DNA from: Paguma larvata
Taxonomy: Eukaryota > Chordata > Mammalia > Carnivora > Viverridae
Direction: 5' to 3'
DNA: 64,000 nt
Assembly (NCBI GenBank): GCA_030068075.1
Contig: CM057843.1
Coordinates: forward strand, 39,811,832-39,875,831
In this document: one piece after another, positions 33,253 through 47,300 of the stretch
Numbering within the stretch: the first letter of the stretch is position 1
How the letters are laid out: each line of letters opens with the position of its first letter
Translations under genes and position numbers: made by a program
The notes under the pieces: generated by a model
The model's database searches: none
The model's input: only the letters and a program-made list of their open reading frames with translations
Told to the model about the DNA's origin: nothing

Positions 33253-36200
33253 GTCAGTGCCCGCCGCGCCCCCGGCCCGCGCCCCCGGCCCGCCCGCCTC
33301 CCCTCCTCCGGCCGGGGCACCGCCAACTTTTCCCTCGCGCCGGGTCCCGTCCGAGGCGGGACCTCGAACTCAGACCTCAACCCCCGGCGGGCCCCGGTCC
33401 CGGCAGGGCTGTCGGAGTTCGCGCCCCGAACTCGGTCTCCGGCTTCCCCCCACTCCCCGCTCGGGCCCCAGTCGCACCTCCTGGTGTCCGGCTCTCGGTC
33501 CCCTGCGCCGCCGCAGCTCCTCCCGCCCCGCCCTGTCGGCGACCACATCCCGTCCCACTCCGCGCGGCCTCGGACCCCGGCCCGACGAGCTCCCGGCCCC
33601 CGGCCCCGTTGTCCCCGCGCGCGCGGTTCCTGCTGGTGCAGGCGTCCCGCCCGCGCGCTCCGGTGCCCTCTCTGGGTCCTCGCTCTGTGCCCTGTCCGCT
33701 CGTAACCTGGTCTCCGTCCGGCCACAGTCCTCACCTCGGGCTCTCTCTCCACCCTCTCTCTGCCTCCCCCCTGCAGGAGGGAGACCCTGCGGGCTGCGGG
33801 GCTGGGCGGGGTGGGGTGTAACCCCAGCCGGGGGAGGGGACCGCGCGGACACCAGGAAAATGCGGACCTGCGCACCGCGGGGAGTGTCAGCTGGAGGTGC
33901 AGGAGGGAACCTTCCCCGAGGGAAGCCCAACCAAATCTCAGACCTGGCATCGGGGGAATTCTGGGGGAGAATCACAGAGGGAGGAGGGAGGAGGTGTTCG
34001 TGATTGGAAAAGGGGGGTCCGAGTTGGGGAGACGCCTGGGGAGAGAGCGGGCGGGAGCGGGGACTGAGTGCAGCGCAAGTTACAGGGCGATTGTCCCTTC
34101 TCTCTGACCCGGGGACTTGGGTGGGAGGGGGGGTCGTGGCTGCAAGGGCGCTTGCCTGGCCTCCACCCACAGCTCGCTCCGAATGCGCACGGTCTGTGAC
34201 TTTAATCCTGTCACTTTTTGTGATCTTCACTCCGAATCAGGGTGAGGTTTACAGTCTGACTAAAGCGAAGGCAATAAAACACCAAGCCAGTGACCTGCCA
34301 GAGAGAGAGAGCGAGAGAGAGTAAGGATCGGAGAAATCCCTGCAGGGGCTGAACTAAGGGTTGCGGGCTAATTTCCGGGTCATGACCCCTGGTTAAAACG
34401 TGCCTCCATGGCGAGCAGGGGGCCTCTCTTGAAATATAAGGGGTAGGCAGGTCAGCCCAGACCCTAGGGCTGAGCTCAGCTTGCTCAGGACCTAGGAAGA
34501 GCAGTCTCTGGGCCTCCGTGACCCCTTTTGTACGAAGGGGCTGAACTTGCTAGAACTGAGCTCTATCTCCACACTGAGAACAGGGTACAAACATGTATGG
34601 CAGTGACTTCAGGCTTGATGACACTGTCGTTGCCTCAGCAGGCAGGATATAATGGCTAGGGCACAGACTCTGGGTTCAATCCCCAACCCTGCGACTTGCT
34701 AGCTGTATGCTCTTGGCCAAGTCACTTAACCTCTCTGTGTCTCAGTTTCTCATCTGTAAAATGAGAATAGTGCCTGTTTCTTCTGAGCATTCTGGGTATT
34801 AGTACATGTAAAGCACTTAGGACAGTATCTAGCACATAGTAAGTGCTCAACTAACGCCAGCAATTATTATTATTAGTATATGGATTGGGCATAGCATCTT
34901 GATATCCCAGCCCTGACAGGGGTTTCTGAGCTGGGATGAAGAACAGTAGGACAAATGTACCTGTATCCACTTGGACCCCGGCTCATTTCCGCAATTCTTT
35001 GGGCTTTGGGGCTGGGGATGGGGCGAGGGCCGGAGGGCGTAAGGGGAGGAGGCTCCAGGAGATCCGGACCATCCTGGCTGGTGTGGTTGGAAGGGAAAGG
35101 AGTTCTTAGCAGTGCACGGGGGTAGGATTTGAGACTCGTGAGCAGGGGGGCGGCCTTGGAAATCGGGGTGGGAGGGGATGGTTGATTAGGCCTGGGTTAG
35201 GGTTGAGAGGGATCTCGTGAGTACTGGGGCCACCTCTTCCAGGTCATGAATGCAAACTAGGCAAAGCTGACCAAGTAGACTCACCACCCCATCCCCTGCC
35301 CCTTCCCAGTCTGGGGAATGGGACAAATACTTAGAGAATAAGCTAAAACTGAGGCCTTGTTCTATTATGTGTTTAGTCTCGAGACTGGACAGGGTTCAGC
35401 CTGAGTTCCCACTGAGGAAGCCCTATTGTGACTCAGGACAGTTTTCCAGCTTCCCATCGGAATTTGCTCTCTGGAAGGAATCTGATATCAGTCATCCACA
35501 CGCTAGTGAGAATGAGAGGAAATCTCCTTCTCCTTTCTCCAGGTCATTTGCATTTGAAACCTCATTTCTGATTATGAGATGAATGTTTGGGCATTTGATG
35601 AAAGAAAATTCAGGGGCACCTGGGTGACTGAGTCGGTTAAGCGACCGACTCTTGGTTTCAGCTCAGGTCATGATCTCACGGTTCACGAGTTCAAGCCCCA
35701 TATTGGGCTCCGCCGTGACAGTGCGAAACCTGCTTGGGATTTCTGTTTCCCTCTCTCTCTGCCCCACCCCAGCTTGCTCTCTATCTCTCTCAAAATAAAT
35801 AAACATTAAAGAAAAAAAAGTAAATTCAAACATTAGGAGAGTGGGTGAGAGTGGGTGACCCCAATCTTCTTGGGGTCTTTGAAATCATAGAATCATAGAT
35901 TTAAGAGTTGAAAATGTCCCAGAAACATCTGTGGTCCAACTCCCTGTTTCAAACAGGTCATGTATTATTATTTCCATTTTTCTTTTCTTTTCTTTTTTTA
36001 ACTTTTATTTATTATTGAGAGACAGAGATGAGTGGGGGAGGGGCAGAGAGAGGGTGAGACACAGAATCCGAAGCAGGCTCCAGGCTCTGAGCAGGCAGCA
36101 CAGAGCCCGACGCGGGGCTCGAACTCACGGACCACGAGGTCATGACCTGAGCTGAAGTTAGATGCTTAACCGACTGAGCCACCCTGGCGCCCCGAGGTTC

Positions 36201-39200
36201 CCTAATTCCAATGGGCCGACCCTGGCCTGGAAACCTAGGATGACTCAAGAGCTCCTCTGTTGACTTGGATGGCTCAGGAATTCTGCAAATATTAACGTGT
36301 GTGGTGTTTTATAAATGAACATGCACTGTATTATGTGATGAGCGGAGCCCGTGAGCGAGCCCTGTCATCTAATCCAGTCTCTAAGTCATCCCAAGGGCTT
36401 TGTAAGTAGAAGTAGTTCCTGTGGATACAACTTTTTTTTTTTTAATTTTTTTTGGCATTTATTTATTTTGAGAGAGAGAGAGAGACAGAGCATGAGCAGG
36501 GGAAGGGCAGAGAGAGAAGGAGACACAGAATCTGAAGCAGGCTCCAGGCTCTAAGCTGTCAGCACAGAGCCCGATGTGGGGCCCGAACCCATGAGCGAGA
36601 TCATGACCTGAGCCGAAGTCGGACGCTCAACCGACTGAGCCACCCAGGCGCCCCACAACTTTTTTTTTTTTAAATCCTGGTTGACTTCGGTGGTGCCTTT
36701 AAAATGCGTGATCTCTGCATTTACTTGGGTTTCTTTGCTCTCCAGGGATGGTACGGAGAAGTTTATGAAAGCGCGGGCTTTGGAGTCAGCTAGACCTGAG
36801 TTTGAATCCCGGCCTTTTGTCTTGCTCGCTGTGTGACTTGGAGCCAATATCTTAACCTTGCTGAGCTTTGGGTGGCGCTAATACCTATCTTAAAGGCTGA
36901 TGCGAGGCTTCATTGAGATGATGCATGAAAGGTCTCAATTGGGCGCCCTGCACGGGCTCACTTCAGGTGGTGGCTGGTGCTCTAAACCATCTTCTTGGGT
37001 TGTAGAGGTGTCATCATTGTGAAGAGGCAAGACATAACCTTAATTTTCCCCCCAGGTCAACATTACATACAGTAAAATGCAAGTATCTTAAAGGCACACT
37101 TTGGGTTTTAACAGACGTATACCCCTTGTGCCCACCCCATCCCCCGCTACGAAACGGAACCTCTCCATCAGCCCAGAGCAGCCCTACGCTCCTTTGCAGT
37201 AAACCCTCCCCCTCCCCCTCCAGCCTCACACTGTCACTTCTCTGCTTCCTGTCCTTACAGATTCGTTTTGCCCATTGAAGTTCGTACAACTTGAACCATC
37301 TGGTCTATAGCCTTTTGTGTCTGAATTCTTTTGCTCAAAACAACGTTTTTGAGACTCACCCATGTTGTGTATATCGGTAGTGCATCCCTTTTTCTTGGTC
37401 AGCAGTATTCCGCCGTCTGGATATGTATGTACAATTTGTTTATCCACTTACCAGTTGATAGACATTTGTATCGTTTCCAGCTCGGGGGGGGGCTATTCCA
37501 AAGAAAGCTGCTCTAAGCGTTTGTGTACAGTTTGTGTACATGTACGTGTGTAGATGTGTGTTTTTATTTCTCTTGGATAAATACTTAGGACCCAATTGTT
37601 GGGTCATATGGTATGCCTGTGTTTAACTTTACAAGAAACAGCCAAATACTATTCCAAAGTGACCGCACCATTTTACACAGTAATATATGAGAATTCTAAG
37701 GACTCCATACTCTCGTTAGCCTTTGTCCATCTTTTTAAAAACGTTTTAATGGTTTGTTTACTTGTTTTGAGGTGGGGAAGGGCAGAGAGAGAGGGAGAGA
37801 GAGAATCCCAAGCAGGCTCTGAATTGTCAATGCAGAGCCCAACCTAGAACTCGAACTCACAGACCGCGAGATTATGACCTGAGCCGAAACCAAGAGTCGG
37901 AGGCTTAGCAGCCTGAACCACCCAGGCCTCTCCCTGTCCGTCTTAATTTTGGCCATGTTAATGGCTACGTATTGCTATCACATTGGGGTCTTAATTGGCA
38001 TTTTCCCCCTGATGAAAGGTGCATTGCACATTTTTTCATGCACATGGTAGTCATTTGAATATCTTTTTCATTGAGTTATTTGTCTTTTTATTATTGAGTT
38101 GTAAGAGTTCTTCGTATATGTTGGATACAGGTGCTTTGTCAGAAAGTATCGGCAGTATTTCGTCCCTATCTGGGGCTTGCCTTTTTATTTTCTTATTGGC
38201 ATCTTAGGAAGACTTGAAGTTCTTAATTTTGATGAAGCACAATTTACAACATCTTACGTGCTTTGTGCTTTTTTTGTGTCCTACCCACGCAATCTCTGTC
38301 TACTCAGAGGTTGTAAAGGTTTCCTTTTATATTTTCTTCTAGAAACTTTAGAGTTTAAGCTCTTACACTTAGGTCTATTGTTCGTTTCTTTCTTTTTCTT
38401 TTTCTTTTTCTTTTTTTTTGAAGAGGGGGCACAGATGAGCAAGGGGCAGAGAGAGAGAGAGAGAGGGAGAGAGAGAGAAGTGGGGCTCATCCAGAGCAGG
38501 CCACGAGCTCACCTGATGAGGGACTCGAACTTACAAACCGTGAGATCATGACCTGAGCCGAAGTCAGATGCTTAACCGACTGAGCCACCCAGGCACCCCT
38601 CCATCCATTTATTGATGAAGTGATCACTGTTATCAATTTTTGGTGCAAATTAATTGATTCAATACATGAGGCCCTATTTCTGAACTCTCAATTCTGTTCC
38701 ATTAATTTCCGTGTTTACCCTTATGCCAATACCATAGTCTCGATTATAGTCTGGATTATAGTAGCTCCAAGCCAAGTACTGTAAGTTCTCTCTCTCTCTC
38801 TTTTTTAAAATTGTTTTGGCTATTCTAGGTCCTTTGTATTTCCACACAAAATTTTAACACCTTTTTAGAGTTTATTTATTTATTTTGAGAGAGAGTACAA
38901 GCCTGAGCAGCGGAGGGGCAGAGAGAGGGGGAGAGAGAGAATCCCAAACAGACTCCACATCGTCAGCACCAAGACTGACGCAGCGCTCGAGCCCACGAAC
39001 CGTGAGCTCATGACCGAGCCGAAATCCAGACTCAGATGCTGAACTGACTGAGCGAGCCAGGCGCCCCTCCCACATAAATTTTAGAATCAGCTTGTCAATA
39101 TCTGTTGTGATAGATAGAGCCTGCTGGGATGTTGTTTGGGATTGCACTGAACCTAGAAATCAATTTATAGAAGATTGATCTAACAGTATTGAATTTGCTG

Positions 39201-41252
39201 ACTTATAAACGGGCATATCTCTTTACTTGGGGCTTTTAAAATGTATTGCGGTAATATTTTGTAATTTTCAGCACGCAGGTCTTGCAAATAAAAAGACGTA
39301 CTCCTGAAGGTTTTATATACTTGGATGGTATTGTTTTCATCTGAAAATATTTTTAGAAGTCGATTGGGTCCTGAGGAACACTCGGGGTTGGAGGGAAGAA
39401 AGGGTAAAAGAAATTTTACTGCTTTGGGATAGTGGATTGAAAGCCAAACATCACTGATAAGAATCATTGTGTTTGGGGAAGGAATTTAGGCCGCCTTGTC
39501 CCTGGCTAAGCTGTGAGCCCTCCCAACCCCCTCCCTGAGAAGCTGGGCTCTGCAGTTGAGCTCAGGGTCAAAGCAGCCTTCTCATGGGTGGTGGTGGGTC
39601 TGCTAAGGCTGAGGAGGGCCGGCAAGGCAGGCGGCCTCCTGGGCTGGAATCCCCTGGAAGAGAGATCCTGGTGCCTTCAAGATAATGCGATCAGGCAGAA
39701 GTCGGGCTCCGGAGGAGGCGGGCCGGGTGCCGTGAGGGTGAACCCCACCCTGGCATCGGCCTAGGCAGGGAGAGAGGGAGCCCAAGACCCTGCTACAGCT
39801 TAAGGGGCACTGAACTTGGAGTCGCACGGATTGAATTCAAATCTTCCATCCAACCATTCAGTAACTGTGACCGAGGGCAAGTCAGTTAACTGTTCTGACC
39901 TCAGTTTCCCCATCTACAAAATGGGCGAATCTTTACCTTGCAGGGTTATCGTGACAGTTAAATAAGTACAGATAAAAGTGCTGAAACTCAGAGTGCTTGG
40001 GTGGCTCAGGGGGTTAAGCGTCCAACTTCACCTCAGGTCATGATCTCGCAGTCTGTGAGTTCGAACCCCGCATTGGGCTCTGTGCTGACAGCTCAGAGCC
40101 TGGAGCCTGCTTTGGATTCTGTGTCTCCCTCTCTCTCTGCCCCTCCCGCATTCACACTCTGTCTCTCTCAAAAATAAATAAACGTTAAAAAATTAAAAAT
40201 AAAGGTGCTGAAATGCTATGCATATGTGAGGAGTTGGAGAAATCTAGCGATCTGGTCTTAGAGCCTCCCAAGTTAAGGAGCCTCTTTTGTTCCTTTCTCC
40301 TTTCCTCTTCGCCCCAGTCACTGTATAATTTGAATCCTTTCCATGCTCAGCATTTTATGTGCACGATCTCAATTAACCACTGAGATATCCCAGGAGGTGG
40401 TGCTGGAATAATTAGCTTCACACAGGTGTGTGGGGAATAAAGCTCAGGGAGGCCAAGTGCCTTGCCCAAAGTCACACAGCTAGGGGCCGGCGGCACCAAA
40501 ATTTGAATTCTAGCTCGTCAGAATCCAGAGCCAACTCCGTCCTCCGTGCCTCATGTTGACCTGGGGTTCAACAGGGTCTGCCTCCCCCGGGGTGGCTCTG
40601 ACCCTTGAGCCCTCCATTCTGTCACCCATACCCTCCACCTGGCATAAGCCCTAGGCACCGCCTGCACTGCATGTCCTTGTGTTGTTACCCGTTTGTTTTT
40701 TTGTTTTGTTTTTTCATGTGCTTATGTCTCCAATTCATGCATAGCTCCCTTTAGGCAAGGATCTTGGGGACCCTGTTTTTGGCCGAGTCCCCCTCAGTTC
40801 CCGGCATTGCCTCGTGGTGCACCATGAGTGTCCAAATGGGCAGCCCCCTCCCTTTCACTGGCCCTTGCTCCCCGCCAGAACCTTCCTCTGCTCCATCGTA
40901 TCTGCTCTTTCTTCTTCTGCTTACACTCGGCTCTCGTGAGCACACGCTGCTTGGTCATGACCTGGCCTCTGTCAGGATGGGAAGTAGAAACAGAGCAGAA
41001 AGCGGAGTCTTGCCTCATTCAGACTGCAGAAGTCAGCCACAACGGGCCTTCCTTGGGAATCCTAGTGACAGTCGAGATGGGTTGGGGGATAGGACAGACC
41101 CCCCTCGCTGGGGGATGAAAACCCAAGGGGGAGGGTGAAGAGTCTCAAAGAGCCAGAATATTCTTAAGCCACCATGTTCAGAGTCCTGGAAATTCTTTTC
41201 TTTCTCTCTCTCTTTCTCTCTCTCTTTCTCTCACTCTTTCTTTCTTTCTTTT

Positions 41253-41351
<99 letters not shown>

Positions 41352-44300
41352 TTTCTTTCTTTCTTTCTTTCTTCTTTCTTTCTTTCTTTCTTTCTATAAG
41401 CTCTACGTCCAATACAGGGCTTGTACTCACTATCCAGAGAGCAAGAGCGGCATGCTGTACCCACTGCACCAGCCAGGAGCCCCCAGAGTTCTGGAAGTTC
41501 TAAAGAGACCGGTTTCAGGGTGAGAGCTGAGAAGATCTCTCGTGATAGTTACGTTCCCTTTAAGGCCAGGTCAGGTCAGAATTCAAGAAGTTTTTATTAT
41601 TAGAAAGATCATATAATGCATGTACCATGTCTAGGGCAGCACCCTATAATCAGACACTTTATTATTTTTGCAGGAAAACATCTACATGTTGGGATAAATA
41701 AAGACCAGAAATCTTCTCGTTTAGGTTCAGGGCAGGACTTGCTGTTGTATGAGCTCACCATCACTGCACAACAGTTTGCAGTGTTCGAGCTTTCTGGAAT
41801 TGTGGATGAAGGTTTCCGAACCTGCAGTAAACTTTCAGCCTGTGTTACCGCTAGAGGTTGTGCAAGCTGAGTTTTATTTATTTATTGTTATTATTTAAAT
41901 ATAATTAATTGTCAAGTTGGCTGAGATACAGTGTATACCGTGTGCTCTTGGTTTGGGGGGTAGATTCCCGTGATTCTTTGCTTACACACAACACCCAGCG
42001 CTCATCCCAGCAAGTGCCCTCCTCAATGCCCATCACCCATTTTCCCCTCTCCCCCCCCCTCATCTACCCTCAGTTTGTTCTCTGTATTTAAGAGTCTCTT
42101 ATGGTTTGCCTCCCTCCCTATTTTTTCCCTTTCCCTTCCCCCATGGTCTTTTGTTAAGTTTCTCAAGATCCACATATGCGTGGAGACATATGGTATCTGT
42201 CTTTCTCTGACTGACTTATTTCACTCAGCATCATACCTTCCCGTTCCATCCACGTTGTTGCAAATGGCAGGATTTCATTCTTTCTCATTGCCAAGTAGTA
42301 TTCCATTGTGTATATAAACCCCATCTTTATCCATTTGAGAGTCGATGGACATTTGGGCTCTTTCCATACTTTGGCTAGTGTTAAAAGCACTGCTGTAAAC
42401 ATTGGGGTGCCTGTGCCCCTCTGCATCAGAAAGATTTGGGCTAAGTCTCGTCTGGTCCTCACTGGGTATCAAAGGGAGGGTTCGTCCCCGGGAACTGAGG
42501 TTCAGAGGAAACAGACCTGGGTCTCCCACTCCCCACAGGGGCTGAGCCGGTGGCCAGAGGATTCGGGGTCTGACTGGCCCTGAGATCCGGCCCTGGGGAG
42601 AGCAGGCATCAGGGTCTGAGGGCCACGCCCTCCCAGCGCCTGCAGGGCCGAGCTTGGGAAGGTCGGGGGTGTGGGGTGTCGGGTGGCCCCTGGGGCCTTC
42701 GAATGAGACCCCAGGGAGGCCAAGGGTGTGGGAGTGGAGGTGGGGGAGTTGGAGGGACAGCCTGGATCTATCCTCTTTGCCTGGGGTTGGGTGTCTGAGG
42801 GATTTATGCAGCCAGTAGGTGTCTGAGGAGCACCTGCTTGGGTTGGAGGATCTGAGCTGGGGCTAGGGGACCTCCGTGGATGTGAAACCAGGACCTCTGC
42901 AAGGGGCTGCCAGACTACTTGGAGAGACCTGTCTGCAGCTCTGAGGAGGAAGAAAAAAGTGTCAGCCATGCAGAACTAAGGGTGAGAGAAGACAAAGAAA
43001 GAGGCTGGTTAGAGAGAGATGGGGCTGGCAAGTAAGGAGGGCTTCCTGGAGGAGGCAGTTAAGCATTAGAGCACACTAGCACTGGACGGGGCCTCAGGAT
43101 CACCTGCCCTATTCCTTGCCTTGTGAGTCAAGTGTTGACAAAGGCCGTGGCCATAAAAGAGTCCAGGGGGTCCGTGAAGGCCTTTAGACTGCAAGAGGCA
43201 TCCCAGGCAGGGGCTCCAGCGTGAAGGAAGGCAGGGAGCGGACTGTGGGAGCCAAGGCTGCCCTGAGGGGCGGAGCCCTCTGCCACAGCCGCCGCTGGCC
43301 CTGAGTCCAGGACAGTCCAAGGTGAGAAGTTGTTCTGGCCTGGCCCTGGTGGGGGGGAGGTTCCTGCTCTATTCCCGAGGGAGCCCCTTACAACGTCATC
43401 CCTGAGGGCTGTCCTGCCCACTCTGGAGTTCCTAGGCATGTTAGGGAGTGGCTCCTTCACCGGGCTGGGAGGCCCCTGCTCCCCTTGGAGCTGAGAGGAG
43501 AGGTGTGGGGGTGCGGACCGTCCCCGGGCCCTGCGGGGGGACAAAGGGACATCTCTTCCAGGAGCAGCTGCAAACGGAGGAAGTGTCCTCCTCACGCGGG
43601 GCAGAGGGTGACCCCTCAAGAGCCTGCCACGCTGGTTAGTTGGTCAGCTTACTGTGGTTCAATAACTTGGCCGAAGTTACCCAACCCAGGAGGCCCAGTT
43701 TCAGGGTCGGGGCGGAACCTGGTGGGGGGTGGCCCGCCGCAAGAAGAGACGGCCTCGGCGACTACTTGCTCTTCCCTACAGCCTCCATCCCAGGTACGCT
43801 AAACTGCTTCTCCCCTGAGTCAGGGCTGGGCCCGTGAGCCCTGGAAGCTGGGGGAGCTCGTCTTAAAGCTTCCGGCACCCCCTTTTCTCTACCCCTCTCT
43901 CTTCTGTTTCTTCATGATCCCAGACCCTCTCCTTTGGTCTCCCTTCTATCTAGCCAAGTATGTTCTCAGGCACTAGTACCATATCAGACTCTCACACTTT
44001 AGTATGAATAGGCAGGCCACTTCTCTATGTTTTGTTTCTGATCTTTAGCCAAAAAGAAACTGAGTTTTAGGCCAGGAAAAAGTAGTCTTTTAAACAAAGC
44101 ACACATCTCTCCTCCCTTTCGCTGCCCAGGAGCCCAGAGGAGTTCTGACCAGATTGTCTTCCTTTCAAACCAACCTGTCTTCGTTTGTTTCATCCTAAAC
44201 ATTTCCCCGGGGTGGTGACTGACTTTGCTAAGCTGAAACTGAAAGCGGAAACTGCCCAGCTTGACAGAAACAATCAGGGGACCCGGGCCACAGTCCTAGT

Positions 44301-47300
44301 CCCGCCGCGAACTCAGTGGGTCACCCTGGACAATATTTACAATAATTACATGAACTCCAGGGCACCAGACAGGGGAAAGCAGAGACCTGCACACTCGTGC
44401 CCCCAGAAGCCTCTGGAATACCGCGCAGGAGTCATCCGGCCAAAACCTCTGGACCGGGCCATCTCAGAGGGCTTCTCCGGCCTTAAACCACAACGATTCC
44501 AACGGTGCGCATTCGCACCCAGGCAGGGAGCTGGGGGGAGAGGTTCCTAATCTCAGGCCTGCGGAGGCGAGGGAGTCCTCCGCACGTGGGGACCCACACA
44601 GGCCAGGGATGATGAAGGTTTCCTTGCCTCAGCTTCTGCCCGAGCCTGAGTGGAGAGGGAGAGAGACAGGGAGGAGGAGGGGGAAGCATCTCCTCGGCAC
44701 ATATTGTGCTGAGATTGTTGAGATGCAAAGCATGCTTGCCGCACCCGCCTCCCCGACGCCACCCGCAGAGGGCAGCCCCCCGGGCCGCGGCCGTGCAGCA
44801 GGAAGTGGAGCCGTTTTCGGAGAGACGAAGGTTCCGGAGAGACGAAGCCCGCAGCTGGGCCAGGCTCTTTTCTCTCTGAGCCGGCGCTGGGCTGGGCTGG
44901 GGGGGGCACAGCTCCGGGGATGAGCTTCAGGAGGGGAGGTGGTGACCATATGCGGTCCCCAACGTGGACGCATGGAGTCGTGAACTGAAGAGCCGGGGTG
45001 GGGGGGGGAAGGCTGAACCCAGGAGAGGCCGAGGGGGACCCGGACAAGGAAGTCGTGAATGATCTTTTGTGTAATTCGGTCTCCCGTGGGCAGACCTGGC
45101 AGAAGCTGCCGTCCAGAAAGTCGTTTATATTTATATTTAGATGAAGGGGTGAGTGAGGAGGGGATGCAGCTTGTTGGAGGAGAGGTAGGAAGTGGCAGCT
45201 GGTGACTTTGCCAGGCCGCTCCTTAAGGAGGACTTCTTGGAGGAGGCGTGAGGTTGACACCGAGTCCCGGCGAGGAGGGAGGGGTCTGAAGGACGCAGGG
45301 AATAGCCCCCCGGCTTGACAGGAAGAGGGGAGAGAAGCTTGGGGTGGGTGCTGAAGGTACTCCCCGCTCCGCAGGAGGACTGTCAGAGCGGTATGCCCTC
45401 TCTTCCTGGGCCACGCACTGCCCTCAGCACCCCTCCCCTACTGGGAAGAGATGGGTGGTGGAGAGCACAGAGTGGGGGTGGGGAGCATGTGTGTGTGTGC
45501 AGGGGGACTTAGTGAGGGCTGGGGACGGCGGGCTGAGATGTTCGAGATGAAAGCTCAAAGCGAGCACTTACCATGCAAACGGCCCTGCAGCGGAAGCCTG
45601 TTATCAAGAGCATCTAATGGGGGTTTGCAGGGCCAAGGCCAATGCTTCAGGCAGGGCAAGGCTTTCCTGGTTCCCAGGCAGCTGCCCACAGTTGGCATGG
45701 TCCCTGGTGCCAGGCACAGCCCCTGGCCCCTCCAGCTAAGGGTCCAGACAGGCTGGCATTACCTGGTGCCCCGGGAACTGCCAGCTTTGCCCTCCACCAC
45801 CCCCCCACTCGGTCAACCACATCCTGGGGGCACCCTCCCCTGGAAACCATCAAACTTCTCAAGCAGAAACAAGGGGGGGAGGTGGGGGTGGAAGAATGGA
45901 GCCAGGAGCACCCCCAAGTGACGGGAAACGCACTACAGCTGCCAGGTCTTCCCAGCTAGCCAGGGGTGCTCCCTGGGAGCTTCCTCCTGCCTCCCCGCCC
46001 CCGCCCCAGGCCTCCCACTACAGGCAGGACAGGACTGGCCAAGGTCAGGTTCTCACCCAGATGGAGCTAAGAGTTCTGATCCCTGAGCAGTCACTGATTG
46101 TCCTGTGGGGAGGTGAGCTGGTTTGAAGCTTTCTTCTCCTTCTCCCGCTTCTGGGGGCCTTGGGAAAGTCTGGGGTACTCCCAAACGCAACTAAGTTCCT
46201 TCTAGACTGTGAGCACCTGGAGGGCAGGAGCAGGTCCCAGCAGCCAGCTTGGCGCCTGGCACAGAATGCCGCTTGCCTGGAGCTTACTAGGTGTCGGGCA
46301 CTGTTCTAAGAGCTGTACCAAAGTTAGCTCGTTTAATCCTCCTGAGAACCCTGGCGAGGTAGGTACTGTGGTTATCTGTATTTTCTACATGAGGCGCAGA
46401 GGAGTGAAGTGCTTTGCCCCAGGCCGCACAACTAGTAAGAGGCAGAAACGGGACTGGAACCCAAGCAGTCTGGGCCACTCGTGCTGTCCCGCTGCTCAGT
46501 GTGAATTTGTTAGATGGGGTGAGCTCAGGGGCAGAGGGGATGTCCCCAAGGTCACCAGCGAGTGTGGACAGACTGGAACCAGACTACCCAGGCCAGAACA
46601 GCTTTGGGGGCCCTGAGATCCTTGGGTCCCCCTACTCCCAGGGGTGGGTGAGGGTTCCAAGGTGAGCTTCATTTCCTTTCTGGGGTTTGGTGGGGACTGG
46701 GGTCCTGTTGAAGGTAAGTGAAAGCAGTCTCCTGGGACACTTTCTCCAAGTCCTGGGAGAACCTTCTTTTCCTTCCTTCAAGGTCGTCCCAGATGGGGCA
46801 GCGCTAGCCAAAACTGTGGATGGGGCGAGCACTGGAGAGTGAAAGGAGGGCCGGGGCAGGAGGGGCCGGGTGCGCAGAGGAGGCCTGGGGGTGGGGGTGT
46901 ATGTGAGTTGAAGTCCCGAGGGGCGCCCTTGACTTTTCCCACCCTGGGTGAAGACAAGGTGGCCCGGGGAGTAGCTGGGGATGTTCTGCAGCTGTGTAGG
47001 GGTGGGGGCTTCTGGTCTTATTATTAAACTAACGGGTTGGGGCTGAGGGTACAGAGAGCAGAGAGTCACAGGCTGGAGACAAAGAAGGAAGGAGAATAGA
47101 GTTGGTCACTTGGGGTTGTTGCTTTCTTGACAGGAGAAGAGGGGCTGGAAGTCAGCCTGGGGGAGCCCGACTGGAAGCAGGAATGGGGGAGACCAGCTGG
47201 GCCAAAGCAGATACAGCCTGTTGGGGGGGGTGGTCCCCGATGGCTCCGGAACACACGAGTCAGGCAGAAGCCTGAAGGAACTCTTGTCCCGCAGCCCAGA

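Larger units (their letters stand above)
32600..33870 (+). promoter_or_regulatory. WNT9B: WNT9B promoter and 5' CpG island
   Basis: Very high CpG density from about 32600 to 33870, covering exon 1 and the start of intron 1. Multiple GGGGCGGGG SP1-type boxes lie between 32890 and 33010. A CCAAT box is at 32985-32989 and a TATA-like TTTAAA at 33084-33089. That element would place a start near 33110-33120, giving a 5' UTR of roughly 50-60 bases. The long open frames across this island on both strands (up to 433 codons) come from its GC composition. Confidence 0.8.
37050..39340 (-). mobile_element. L1 (L1M-type) 3' portion, minus strand, interrupted by three SINEs
   Basis: Blocks 37050-37731, 37933-38384, 38600-38856 and 39068-39340 together match the reverse complement of a mammalian L1 3' half. 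Examples are CATGTTGTGTATATCGGTAG, ACCATTTTACACAGTAATAT, TTAATTTTGATGAAGCACAA, AATTGTTTTGGCTATTCTAG and TTTTAGAATCAGCTTGTCAA. It is diverged with many stops, so it is an inactive old copy. The L1 3' end is at the left. Confidence 0.9.

Noticed and set aside
32520..33950. Open frames of 433, 355 and 332 codons over the WNT9B CpG island
   Set aside because: Pro/Arg/Ala/Gly-rich composition on both strands at once is the signature of stop-poor GC-rich DNA. Only the short signal-peptide frame at 33170 has family identity and a donor site.
41230..41503. Ser/Leu/Phe-rich or Lys/Glu/Arg-rich small proteins
   Set aside because: They translate the CTTT microsatellite and its complement.
42163..42462. 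99-codon minus-strand frame as a cellular gene
   Set aside because: It matches the C-terminal end of L1 ORF2 and is part of a truncated L1.
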